Positions 1 to 9,400 of a stretch of 64,000 bases of DNA are shown one piece after another. Positions within the stretch are counted from its first letter, which is position 1, and each line of letters opens with the position of its first letter. A model generated the notes under the pieces. That model saw only the letters and a list, made by a program, of their open reading frames with translations, had not been told where the DNA came from and ran no database searches. A program made the translations under genes and the position numbers. Source of the stretch: an uncultured Prevotellaceae bacterium (lineage in GTDB: Bacteria > Bacteroidota > Bacteroidia > Bacteroidales > Bacteroidaceae); NCBI GenBank assembly GCA_900543815.1, contig UQST01000005.1:1-64000 (forward strand). The letters are read 5' to 3'.

Positions 1-1134
1 GACCACACTGGTCAGACTGGATTCAAAATATGCCCCTTTTTAAAGTGGGCTCATACTTCGAGGATGAAAACGATGAGTGACATGTTTGCTGGTTGTTCTT
101 CTTTGTCTTCCCTTGATGTCTCTGGTTTTGATACGAGGAATGTGACCAATATGTCGGGTATGTTTGATGGTTGTTCTTCTTTGTCTTCCCTTGATGTCTC
201 TGGCTTTGATACGAGGAATGTGACTAATATGTGGGGTATGTTTGCTAGTTGTTCTTCTCTGTCTTCCCTTGATGTCTCTGGGTTTGATACGAGGAATGTG
301 ACTAATATGCGGAGTATGTTTGGTTGGTGTTCTTCTTTGTCTTCCCTTGGTGTCTCTGGCTTTGATACGAGGAATGTGACTAATATGCGGACTATGTTTG
401 CTGGTTGTTCTTCTTTCTCTTCCCTTGATGTTTCTAGTTTCAATACAAGCAATGTAACCGATATGTCATATTTGTTTTCTTCTTGTTCAGCTCTGTCCTC
501 CCTTGATTTTTCAGGTTTTGATACGAGAAATGTGACAGATATGTCGGGTATGTTTGCTGATTGTTCTTCTTTGTCTTCTATTGATGTCACAGGTCTTGAT
601 ACGAGGAATGTGACAGACATAACGAATATGTTTGGTGGGTGTTCGTCCCTCACCTCTTTGGATGTTTCTAGTTTTGATACACGTGCCGTTCGTCGTATGG
701 GTCACATGTTTAGTGGATGTTCGTCTCTTGTAACACTTGATTTGTCTGGTTTTAATACAAATAATGTTGCGAACAACGAAATGTACGGTTTCTTTTCGCG
801 GTGTTCTTCTCTTGTTACTATCTACGTGAGTGAGAACTTTGTTGTCCCTTCATCCACCTATAGTAACAATATGTTTGATGGTTGTGTTTCTTTGAGGGGA
901 GCCATTGCTTATGATGAAGAAAAAACGGAAGATAGATATGCAAACTACGTAGATGGCTATTTTACCTATAAGTCCAACGCTTCGTCAGTGGGGCACCCTG
1001 TGAATGAGGATGGTTGTTTGCTGCAACGGAAATCCAGTTGTTTCGATCTGCTTGGTCGGAGTCTTGCCAAGCCACAGCGTGGTGTGATTCTAAAAAATAG
1101 AGGAAACCGGGTGTACAAGGTGCTCGTAAGATAA
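1..1134 (+). CDS. BspA-like surface protein with DUF285 repeats (5' partial)
   Basis: The frame is open to the left edge of the window, so the N-terminus and any signal peptide lie outside; the first internal ATG is at 64. From 73 onward the protein is about ten tandem 26-residue repeats of 78 bp, starting at 73, 151, 229, 307, 385, 463, 541 and 619 and then diverging. Each repeat has the DUF285 pattern MxxMFxxCSSL followed by SLDVSGFDT and NVT. A tail of roughly 60 residues ends in DLLGR...KVLVR, similar to the tails of the two discoidin proteins downstream and to C-terminal sorting-like tails of Bacteroidetes surface proteins. BspA-type proteins are known as adhesins, but the ligand here cannot be told. 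The next gene is convergent, so this gene ends a transcript. Repeat unit identity is high at DNA level, so the copy number may vary between strains. Confidence 0.85.
   Translation, partial: DHTGQTGFKICPFLKWAHTSRMKTMSDMFAGCSSLSSLDVSGFDTRNVTNMSGMFDGCSSLSSLDVSGFDTRNVTNMWGMFASCSSLSSLDVSGFDTRNVTNMRSMFGWCSSLSSLGVSGFDTRNVTNMRTMFAGCSSFSSLDVSSFNTSNVTDMSYLFSSCSALSSLDFSGFDTRNVTDMSGMFADCSSLSSIDVTGLDTRNVTDITNMFGGCSSLTSLDVSSFDTRAVRRMGHMFSGCSSLVTLDLSGFNTNNVANNEMYGFFSRCSSLVTIYVSENFVVPSSTYSNNMFDGCVSLRGAIAYDEEKTEDRYANYVDGYFTYKSNASSVGHPVNEDGCLLQRKSSCFDLLGRSLAKPQRGVILKNRGNRVYKVLVR
73..696 (+). repeat. 78-bp tandem coding repeats of the BspA-like gene
   Basis: Eight in-frame 78-bp units start at 73, 151, 229, 307, 385, 463, 541 and 619. 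The first five differ at only a few positions. The reverse strand of this block is also open, but that reading is a by-product of the repeat. Confidence 0.9.
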
Positions 1135-1236
1135 TAGAGCTTGCGAAGATAAGGCAGGGAGGATTCGGCAAGAGGACGAAGGCTTCATTCTTCTCTCGTG
1201 CAGGCTCCTTGATTGTCTCATCTTCTCATATGCAAT

Positions 1237-1278
1237 TCTCCCCACATTGTGACTGCAATTAGTGACAATGTGGGGAGA
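1237..1278. terminator. 14-bp-stem hairpin between convergent genes
   Basis: Arms 1237-1250 and 1265-1278 are perfect inverted repeats (TCTCCCCACATTGT and its complement) with a 14-base loop. It lies between the stops of two convergent genes and probably ends transcription from both sides. There is no clear T-run, so rho-independent function is not certain. Confidence 0.5.
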
Positions 1279-1333
1279 TTGTGGAGAACCTACACGCCAA
1301 TTGTGCAGATTCTCCTATGGGGCCATCGGAGGC

Positions 1334-3550
1334 TTATCCTCTCACGCTATGGGTGCCAGACTGTAGGGTTCTGGTTTTCCCGGAAGGGAAGACTACCTCT
1401 GCCGTAGTACCCGATGGTACTGTGACATCTATCTGGAGCTTTTTGCCCTTGCGCTGGATGCTTACTGAAATCTCACCGCTCACGCTGCTGACGTGGCAAC
1501 TGGCTTGCTTGAGATAACCCATCTGAGGACGTATGCGGAAGGTGCGGAATCCAGGTGAGGTAGGCTCTATGCCGCACACTTTCTGGGAAAGAAGGGTGAG
1601 AGGACCGCCACTCCATCCGTGGTTGTATGTACCCCAAAAGGCATTGATCATTGGCTCTCCTGGCTTCAGCTGTTTGGTCTCGTCTATCCAGTTTTCCGGT
1701 AGTGTGGTGAGTCCGGGAAACTCTACCATTGTCTTATAACGCTTTCTGATGCGGTCCAGAGCCTCATCTGGAGCATCCATGCAGAAGAGGGCTTCGAGGA
1801 CGTATTTCTCCATATATGGGCTGGCATGATACTCTGTGGTGAGGAGCGTCTTCAGGGCAGGGAACTTGTCCTTTGATGCCAGGCCGGATACTACAGCCAA
1901 GGCGTTGCCACGATCGTCAGTCTCACCCTTGTAGTCAGGTGAGCGGTACGACGAACCTGTCCAGAAACGATGGTCAAAGTTATTCTCCATACGCTTCATC
2001 ATGGTCTGTATGGTCTGTACGTCATCGTTCTTCCCGAAGAGACGCGCCAGTTCCAGTTCTCCCTTCAGAGCCAGATAGTACCAGGCATTCTGTAGCAGGA
2101 GTTGGTCGATGTTCTCACCCCAGTCTCCCCAGAACCAGTCACCCTGCCTGAGGATGGTCAGCCCGTCGGCATCAGTCTTCCATACCTCATGCAGATAGCG
2201 GTGCAGACGGTCGTAATGGCGACGTGCAACGGAGAAGTCGTTGGCATAGTAGCATTGCATATATATGCCATACCAGCCTGTGGTGGCAAGTATCTGAGAG
2301 GGCAGTTCCTTGTTCCAGTTGCCGGCAGGTACAGGTGAGTAGAGTACACCGTCACCGCGCTGCCAGCAGAACAGTTCGTTGAGAGCCTTCATGCCCAGCT
2401 TGCTGCCATCTGGAGTGAGGGCATAGTAGGTTTCTCCCAACTCGTTCACTGCATCTCCCCACCATTGCCCACGCTCGCGGTCAGGGCAGTCCATATAGTT
2501 GTCACGCATGGTGATGTAGAGTGTGCGCTGTGCCCTTATCCACAGTTCATTGAAGAAGGGGTCGTCACAATGGAACGGCTCCACCATGTCGCATCCGTAC
2601 CCACTCTCGCGATACTTGACGTCCAAAACTTCTACGCCCTCGGGCAGGATGTACCATATCTGATGGCCGTTGAACCAGCCCATGTTCTCATACTCCTGTT
2701 CTCCCTCACGTGTGATGTACTCACATCTCACCGTGGGAGAACCGCCTATCATGTGTACGTCTGTCTGTATCTTGACCAGTTGCCCTGCCTTCTGGGAACG
2801 GAGTTTGATGTATGGAGTACACTGGCAGTTGTACGGCAAGGTGCATACCAGCGTATCTCCCTTCATCTCCTTGGACTTGAAGTCGAGCAGCCCGCTGTCC
2901 TTGAATAGGGGGATGGGGCGCTTGACCAGTTTGCCCAAGGGACAGTTCTCCACATCCACGGGCAACACTTCTTCCAGTCCGTAGGTATAGGCACGTGTGT
3001 ACCATCCCTTTTCCTCCTTGCGTCCATCAAAGCGTATGTTGCTCTCTGATATGCGGTAGTTGGGCTTGGGAGCATCTGTCTCGCCATATGCTCCATACAG
3101 GGCACCACGCCAAGTCTTGTCCGAAACCACTTGTACTCCGTCACCTTCTGCCTCAAAGAGGAGACCTGAAGTACCGCTGTTGACATGGCTGAACCCGTTG
3201 AGGCCAAAGTGCCAGGTAAGCACAGCTATCAGGTTGTCTCCCTCTTGCAGATAAGGAGCTATCTCTACCTCGTCATAGTAGGTGGCATTAGGCTCTGGTC
3301 CTCGTTTGAGCCCTCCCTCAAAGACCACCAGCCGTTCGTTTATGTAGAGCCAGTACTTGGTGTCTGTGGCTATGCGGGCTTTCACCGATGACGGCACCTT
3401 GTCCACATTGAAGTTCTTGCGCCACAGCGCCCATGTGTTTGGGCGGCTTTGTGAATGTTCCAGAATCAGGAACTTGCCTTTCCACTCTGTTGCATACGTA
3501 CCAAGTGTAACAGAGAGCAGGAGCAGAGCGGAGATCAGTTTTCTTACCAT
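1334..3550 (-). CDS. Secreted alpha-L-rhamnosidase-like glycoside hydrolase (GH78 type)
   Basis: 738 residues with an N-terminal signal peptide (hydrophobic run at residues 5-20 ending TYA). A beta-rich N-terminal region is followed by an (alpha/alpha)6 catalytic barrel and a C-terminal beta domain. Near residue 350 the motif DCPDRERGQWWGD matches the GH78 region that carries the general-acid glutamate. NAFWGTYNHGWSGGP near residue 640 is the conserved segment at the barrel end. It would release alpha-L-rhamnose from plant or microbial glycans in the periplasm or outside the cell. It is transcribed alone, with a good promoter at 3729-3698, divergent from a TonB-dependent receptor that might import the product. 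Substrate specificity is not visible from sequence. Confidence 0.8.
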   Translation of the reverse strand: MVRKLISALLLLSVTLGTYATEWKGKFLILEHSQSRPNTWALWRKNFNVDKVPSSVKARIATDTKYWLYINERLVVFEGGLKRGPEPNATYYDEVEIAPYLQEGDNLIAVLTWHFGLNGFSHVNSGTSGLLFEAEGDGVQVVSDKTWRGALYGAYGETDAPKPNYRISESNIRFDGRKEEKGWYTRAYTYGLEEVLPVDVENCPLGKLVKRPIPLFKDSGLLDFKSKEMKGDTLVCTLPYNCQCTPYIKLRSQKAGQLVKIQTDVHMIGGSPTVRCEYITREGEQEYENMGWFNGHQIWYILPEGVEVLDVKYRESGYGCDMVEPFHCDDPFFNELWIRAQRTLYITMRDNYMDCPDRERGQWWGDAVNELGETYYALTPDGSKLGMKALNELFCWQRGDGVLYSPVPAGNWNKELPSQILATTGWYGIYMQCYYANDFSVARRHYDRLHRYLHEVWKTDADGLTILRQGDWFWGDWGENIDQLLLQNAWYYLALKGELELARLFGKNDDVQTIQTMMKRMENNFDHRFWTGSSYRSPDYKGETDDRGNALAVVSGLASKDKFPALKTLLTTEYHASPYMEKYVLEALFCMDAPDEALDRIRKRYKTMVEFPGLTTLPENWIDETKQLKPGEPMINAFWGTYNHGWSGGPLTLLSQKVCGIEPTSPGFRTFRIRPQMGYLKQASCHVSSVSGEISVSIQRKGKKLQIDVTVPSGTTAEVVFPSGKTRTLQSGTHSVRG

Positions 3551-3697
3551 CCTTATGTATCTTTATTTTGCAACACAATAAATAGTTAACCTTTAGGAGC
3601 GTGAGCAGCAAGGGCACTGCTCAGTACTTTGTCATGTCATGCGATTCAATTGACTTGGTGTTGCAACAAGGACCAACCAAACCTTCAACTGACATTG

Positions 3698-3729
3698 CAA
3701 ATTTACGAATTTAAGTTTTATCCGTCAAA
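3698..3729 (-). promoter_or_regulatory. Bacteroidetes promoter for the GH78 gene
   Basis: On the minus strand TTTG (3729-3726), 20 bp, then TAAATTTG (3705-3698) match the Bacteroidetes -33/-7 consensus. The predicted leader is about 140 nt. Confidence 0.7.
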
Positions 3730-3876
3730 TGCGTAGGCAAGAAATAGCATTCCTTGTATTCTCCTCTTCTGACTTTCCCCTGCGCCCGTACCTTATATAT
3801 ATGGTTTGAGAGCTTTCCCATATGGTATTGTTCACAAAACGAGAGGAGTGTTTCACAAAATACGCCTGACGTATGA

Positions 3877-3906
3877 TTGTCCTTTGGAAACTCTTAGCTA
3901 CTTTTG
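3877..3906 (+). promoter_or_regulatory. Bacteroidetes promoter for the TonB receptor
   Basis: TTG at 3877-3879, 19 bp, then TACTTTTG at 3899-3906. The predicted leader is about 70 nt before the ATG at 3982. Confidence 0.65.
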
Positions 3907-3981
3907 CAGGGTAATTAGGCATATGACTACAGGTAGGGAACAACTCGACCGAAACAAGTAGCAGACTTTTCAACATACAAA

Positions 3982-6072
3982 ATGAACAGGTTATTCTTCG
4001 TAAGTCTTTTCGTTGCATCGGCCATAACAGCCAATGCCCAAGACAATGACGCCAAAGATTCGCTTACCATGGAAACCATGATGCGTAATCTCCCTGAGAT
4101 AATGGTCAAGGGTTCACGGCCCATTGTCAAGGCAGAGCGTGGTATGCTGACATACGACATGCCCTTGCTGTTGAAGCAGTTGCCTGCCGATAATGCCTAT
4201 GAGGCATTGACGCGCCTGCCAGGTGTCAGCGATGCCACTGGCGGCATCTCCTTCATGGGCAATGAGGTGGCACTGATTGTCAACGGGCAAGCCACTACAT
4301 TGACAAAGGAACAACTGGCTGAGCGCCTGAAGGCAATGCCCGCTACACAGTTGGCCAAAGCAGAAGTGATGCTGTCTGCTCCTGCCCGCTATCACGTGCG
4401 AGGTATGGCCATCAACATAGTCACGAAAGACTATGCCGGCACCCATCAGTTGTCGGGACAAATCATCGGCGGCATGCAGCAAAGCAAATACACAGAAGGG
4501 TTTGGCAACCTCTATCTTTCCATGCAAAGAGGCAAGTTCGGATTGGATGCACAATACAAGTTTGTTGACGGCAATTCATACCGTGAATCTTCACATATAG
4601 CCAATCATCCCTTGGGCAACAGTCGTGTAAACTATCATGATAAAGTCTGGAATAAGTTGTCCGGCCTTTCCCATGACTACCGGCTGGGTATGAATTATGC
4701 CTTTGGCAAGAACCATCGTCTCGATATCGCCTATACGGGGAAATGGGACAAGACCATCTCCAACAACCACACGACAGGTTCGAGCGTAAGCGAAATGCAC
4801 AGTGACAGTCACGAGTATCTGCACAACGTGGATGTGAATTACTCACTACCTTTCGGGCTTGCCGTCAGCGCTTCGTACACCAACTATCGCACTCCTCAGC
4901 AACAGACCCTCGAAGGGACGATGCATACAGATGCCAGTATGGCAGCAACGGAACATAACCAGACAAGCGACAGCAGGCAGACCATCAGCAAATGGATGTT
5001 TGTGGCTGACCAGACACATTCTCTGGCACACGGATGGGGACTGTCGTATGGCGTGAATGGGCAATTCATGAGCAACAACAGCTTTCAGACTACAACAGAC
5101 AAGCAGGGGCACATCTTGCCTGATGCGACAAGCAGCGTAGATATCAACGAGCGGCTATGGAATATGTACGCAGGATTCAGCAAGCAGATAGGCAAGGCCA
5201 TCAGTCTGGAAGCATCTGTGGCAGCCGAGCAGTATCACTCACCCGTATGGAACAGATGGCGTGTATATCCTACGCTGAATGCCTTGTGGAACATCAACGA
5301 CAACCATTTGCTCAATCTCTCATTCAGTTCCGACTCTGAGTTCCCGAGCTATTGGTCCACCATGAGCAATGTGTTCTATTCATCCACATATACCGAGATA
5401 CATGGCAATCCCAGTTTGAAACCATCCTCTGATTATTATGTCAGCCTAATGTGGCAGATAAAGAGGCGTTATACGCTTACGGCTTACGCAGATCTGAAGC
5501 CAGACTATTTCGTGCAGCTGCCATACCAGACGACAGACCGCATGGCGGTAATCATGAAGGAAACCAACTTCGACTATGACCACGACTTCGGGCTGCAAGC
5601 CTCTGCCATGTTCAGTGCGGGCAAATGGCTCAATGGCAACGTGTTTGCCGTGGGAACTTACAGGCATGACAAGAGCAGCCATTTCTTCGACCTGCCATTT
5701 GACCGCTGGAAACTGTCGGCCATACTTGGTGGTACGGCATCGGTCAAACTGTGTCGTGCGCAGGATCTTCGTCTCATTCTGAACCCTTTCTTCCAGTCAA
5801 AGGCCATACAGGGCGTTTATGACATAAGTCCAATCTTCCGCATGGATGCCAAACTGCAATGGTCGTCGCGTGATGGAAAATGGGGAGTGCGTCTCAATGG
5901 CAGCAACATCTTCAATAATCGATTCGATACCCGTTCCGTGCAGGGCAACCAGGACTTCCGCATGAAGGTCAACAACAGTTGGGCTTCAGCCACACTGGGC
6001 GTCATCTATAAGTTCGGCGGTTACAAGGAGAAGGCTGTAAAGGAGGTTGATACCTCTCGCATGGGACACTAA
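3982..6072 (+). CDS. TonB-dependent receptor-like outer-membrane beta-barrel protein
   Basis: 696 residues with a clear signal peptide (cleavage near ANAQ, residue 20). Residues ~35-150 form a plug-like domain (LPEIMVKG, then LTRLPGVSDATGG and NEVALIVNG). The remainder is beta-barrel with many aromatic strand ends (OMP_b-brl_3 type). There is no N-terminal carboxypeptidase-like extension and no SusD partner, so it is not a SusC-type glycan importer. The substrate is unknown. It diverges from the GH78 gene, which could mean shared function, but this is only positional. The start is supported by the signal peptide and by a promoter 76 bp upstream. Confidence 0.8.
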   Translation: MNRLFFVSLFVASAITANAQDNDAKDSLTMETMMRNLPEIMVKGSRPIVKAERGMLTYDMPLLLKQLPADNAYEALTRLPGVSDATGGISFMGNEVALIVNGQATTLTKEQLAERLKAMPATQLAKAEVMLSAPARYHVRGMAINIVTKDYAGTHQLSGQIIGGMQQSKYTEGFGNLYLSMQRGKFGLDAQYKFVDGNSYRESSHIANHPLGNSRVNYHDKVWNKLSGLSHDYRLGMNYAFGKNHRLDIAYTGKWDKTISNNHTTGSSVSEMHSDSHEYLHNVDVNYSLPFGLAVSASYTNYRTPQQQTLEGTMHTDASMAATEHNQTSDSRQTISKWMFVADQTHSLAHGWGLSYGVNGQFMSNNSFQTTTDKQGHILPDATSSVDINERLWNMYAGFSKQIGKAISLEASVAAEQYHSPVWNRWRVYPTLNALWNINDNHLLNLSFSSDSEFPSYWSTMSNVFYSSTYTEIHGNPSLKPSSDYYVSLMWQIKRRYTLTAYADLKPDYFVQLPYQTTDRMAVIMKETNFDYDHDFGLQASAMFSAGKWLNGNVFAVGTYRHDKSSHFFDLPFDRWKLSAILGGTASVKLCRAQDLRLILNPFFQSKAIQGVYDISPIFRMDAKLQWSSRDGKWGVRLNGSNIFNNRFDTRSVQGNQDFRMKVNNSWASATLGVIYKFGGYKEKAVKEVDTSRMGH

Positions 6073-6140
6073 ACAGCATTTCTTGCATTCATATCCTATA
6101 TAATAAAAGCCATCGCGTAGCTATAATAAGTTCTCTGTTT

Positions 6141-6312
6141 GCAGCCTTTGGATGTACATACGCAGCCTTTGTACGGCCGTTTGCAGGTTGCGTATGGCCG
6201 TACAAAGACTGCAAACGGAGATGGTAAGCCTGCTTCATGGACGATTTCAGCGTGCTGCATAGGCGGTTGCAGCATGCTGCAAATGGAACCGCAGCGTGCT
6301 GCGGGAAAAGGC
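6141..6312. repeat. 22-bp-period array, GCAGYGYRCTGC class
   Basis: Three 12-bp palindromes start at 6247, 6269 and 6291, exactly 22 bp apart (TCAGCGTGCTGC, GCAGCATGCTGC, GCAGCGTGCTGC). Upstream, GCAG-starting units lie at 6141, 6162 and 6183 (period 21), with degenerate units at 6203 and 6225. Within this part, arms at 6163-6178 and 6196-6211 form an inverted repeat (CTTTGTACGGCC with its complement). The array occupies the gap between two convergent genes and may also serve as their terminator. Related arrays occur at many other gaps. Confidence 0.8.
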
Positions 6313-6365
6313 CTGTGCTTTTGGTGACAGTGGGGGAGTGGGGAACATGGTTGGCTTGAGGGAAT

Positions 6366-6405
6366 AAGAAACGCGCCCTTCTGGGATTGTCCAGAGGGGC
6401 GCGTC
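6366..6405 (-). terminator. Intrinsic terminator of discoidin gene 1
   Basis: GC-rich stem (ACGCGCCC with GGGCGCGT, extended by CTGG/CCAG) followed on the minus strand by TTTCTTATT. The block 6360-6476 is repeated almost exactly at 11013-11130 after the paralogous gene. Confidence 0.85.
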
Positions 6406-6458
6406 TGTTATAGAATGTCGGACTAATTGCTTAGTTTGTGTGAGAGGGTAGAAACCTC

Positions 6459-9400
6459 TCACTTAACCAGCACCTTGACACCATTGAGGATGTAGAGACC
6501 CTTGCCGAGAGAGTTGATGTCGTTGAGGGTTCCATTGGCGCGAACGAGCTTGCCGTCGATGGTGTAGATGTTGCCGCGCTGGCTGATGTGCTCCAGAGTG
6601 GAGTTGATACCATCAGGTGTCACATCGGGGAGGAGGATGCTGAGAGCATGCTCACTGGCCTCAATCTGAGGACATGCGTTGATGTCGAGGTAGGCTGTGC
6701 TGCCCTGGATGGTTCTGGGCTCGTCTGCCTTGACGGTCTCCACGGTGTTGTTGACGAAGGTAACCATACCTTCCTTTGCGGGCTTGGAAACGAGTGCGCC
6801 TACCAGACCGTTGTGTGAACCGGCATTGAAGTTGAACTTCGTGTCGAGCTTGAACACAATGGGAGTAATCTCGGCAGGAGCCTCTTCGGTGGCTTCCTTC
6901 CAGTTCTCGGGAGTATCCATGATGAACAGGATGGGCTGACCGGCCTCTACAGTACCTTCTGTCTTGTCGAGAGCCAGATAAACCTTCTCGGCTTCATCCT
7001 TATAAAGACCAGCTACAGTGTAGGGAACTGCCACGTCGGCTTCATCGGTAGAGATGTTCACAGGATAGCACCATGCGTTGATCTTGCCGGAGACAAAGTC
7101 CTTGAAGAAGGTGAACTCGGGATTCTCTTCGGATGCTTCCACCTCTTCCAGCATAAGGCCAGAGTTTGAGCCGGCTCTGTTGTCGTCCCATGTTACAAAC
7201 TGGTGGGTGTTCCTCTGAACGTGCAGATAGGTGCAGAACTGACCGTCGATGTTGTCGGCACTAAGCGTATTCTCGCCATATCCTATAGCAGCATGTGTGA
7301 AGATGCTGGGCGTGAGGCGCAGCGTCACCTCATGGTCATTGGGAGCCAGAGTGTTGACGAACAGACCTGTTGCCTTGTTCTGCAGCGCATAGGTTACAGG
7401 CTTGGCAGGAGCAGCGGGTACCACCTTGTGGGTTCCTGCATTGAGCTCCTGCTGGAGTACGTTGTAGGCAGAAGCCAGGGCGGTGTAGTCGGCCATGGTG
7501 ACATTCTTGGACAGTACCTTGTTGGCCTCCACCAGTGCCTTCTCCAGTGCAATGGCGTTTTCTGTTGCCTTGGTTACGGTCACGGGGCGAATCTGGAACT
7601 CTGCAGCGTGGAAGTATGTGCATTCCTCGCCGAAGGGATCAAGTTCCTGCTCGAGCTGTGTGGCGGTGGTGAAGCCTCTTCTCTTGGTCATGATGAAGCG
7701 CAGGCTGGTATAAGAGCCGTTCAGGTCAATGGGAGTGGAGAGGATGCGCTCACCCACGGTGCCGAAGGGCATCTCGATGTAACCGATACGGTCCCAGTTC
7801 TGTCCGTCATTGCTGGCAGTCACATACATGCGGGTAACATCGCCGTCGTTTGCGCCTGCACGTCTGGTCATATCTACCTCGATGATGCCGGATACGGGAT
7901 CGTCAAAGGAAACCTGCAGGTAATGAGGCTCTGTAACCTTGCCATGATAGTCGCTGTGCCAGAATGTGCTGGGATTGCCATCAATAAGCCAATCGATGTT
8001 CTTGCCCTCTGCCTCGTCGCTTGCATTGCTTGTGAGTTGCTTCTCGTTCTTGATCATGGGCTCGCCCAGAGTGGTGGTAGTGGCCATGCTCAGTGCCTGG
8101 CGGCTGGTGGCAATCAGGCCGTTGAACTTGCTTGCGGGAACAATGGGAGACTCCACTTCCACGAAGCGGAAGTATGAGGCATCGGGTGTCATCTCGGTCA
8201 GCTCGTTCTCCAGAGCCACCAGGTGAGAGCCCTCGCGTATGTTCTCGGCCTCGGTTGCCCAGTAGTTGAAGTAAGCCTGGCCAGTCTCTTGCTCATACTC
8301 ACCTACGGTCACATAGTTGTCCCAGATGGGAGTCTGCACATCAGCGCTGCCCTCGGCGATGTTGCTCTTATCCCAGTGGTTGGCATCGTACAATGACTCA
8401 GAGGGGAACTTGATACGGTACCAAGTGTCTGTCTTGGGTGCATTGGCTGCTGCCATGAAGTTCTTGGCGGCCAGAGGCAGTGCAGCGGCGTAGTAGTCCA
8501 GTTTGTCTTGGGTGTATCTGCCGGTGGCATCGTATGCCTTCATCTCATTGTAGAGGCTCTGGAAGGCGTCGTATGCGTCGGTGTTTGCCCACTGGCCGGG
8601 GTTGGTACCCTCTACCATGGCTTTGTCTGTGTCGGCATACTGGGCCATTACCTTGCGCATCTCTGAGGGGTCGGTCATGCCGCTCTTGAATGCCTCGTAG
8701 GCGTTTGAGAGCGCGTTGTACATGTCGATGGTGAGGTCGGCATCCTCAGTGGCTACGTTCTCCTTGTAGATTTTCTCCAGGTTGGTGGCCAGCTCGCCCA
8801 GAGCCACAAACTGGGAGTTGGGGTTGTCCTCAAGTTTGTAGAGCTGGAGCTCAGCAGCATGGAAGTAGGAGTAGGTGGAGTTGGTGCTATAGATACGCAC
8901 GTTGCTGTAGGGAGTCTCAATCTTGAACTCTCCGGAAGTGAACTCGTTGCCACTGCCCCTGTTGCCCAGATCAACGACTGCCATTTGCGTCCAGGCATCA
9001 TCGGCAGCCTCAGCATCATTGGAACCCTTTAGGGTAAACTGTACGGGGAAACCCTCGACGGTGATGCGGTACTTGATGTAGAGAAGCATATCGCCCTGCA
9101 TCTCGTCTGTGCCTGAAATCTGGATGTAGGGAGCTCCTGTGAGGTCTTCTGGCTTGTTCTGCCAGATGCTGTGCCAGTAGGTGTTGGGGTCACCGTCGAT
9201 GAGCACTCCGTCGATGAGGTTGCCGCCATCATTGTCGTTGCCCTCTCTGTTCTGGCTCCAGATGGATGTCATCTGCTCGCCTGAGGTGATTTGTGCTTTC
9301 TTGGTCCTGTCCTTGGCAGTGATGATGGCTTCCTTTACCTCGGCACGCAGTGCGGTGTTCTGCTCCACCAGCTTGTCGTGGTTCTTTATAGGCTCAAAGG

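Larger units (their letters stand above)
3551..3981. other. Divergent intergenic region, rhamnosidase / TonB receptor
   Basis: 431 bp without a gene. It holds one promoter for each divergent gene (3698-3729 minus, 3877-3906 plus). I saw no repeat array or RNA element here. Confidence 0.7.

Noticed and set aside
51..653. 200-residue protein on the minus strand opposite the BspA repeats
   Set aside because: It exists only because the 78-bp repeat is open in several frames. It has no promoter or family features.
1334..6072. A polysaccharide utilisation locus around the first GH78 gene
   Set aside because: There is no SusC/SusD pair and no sensor regulator. The TonB receptor lacks the SusC-type extension, and the genes are transcribed divergently.
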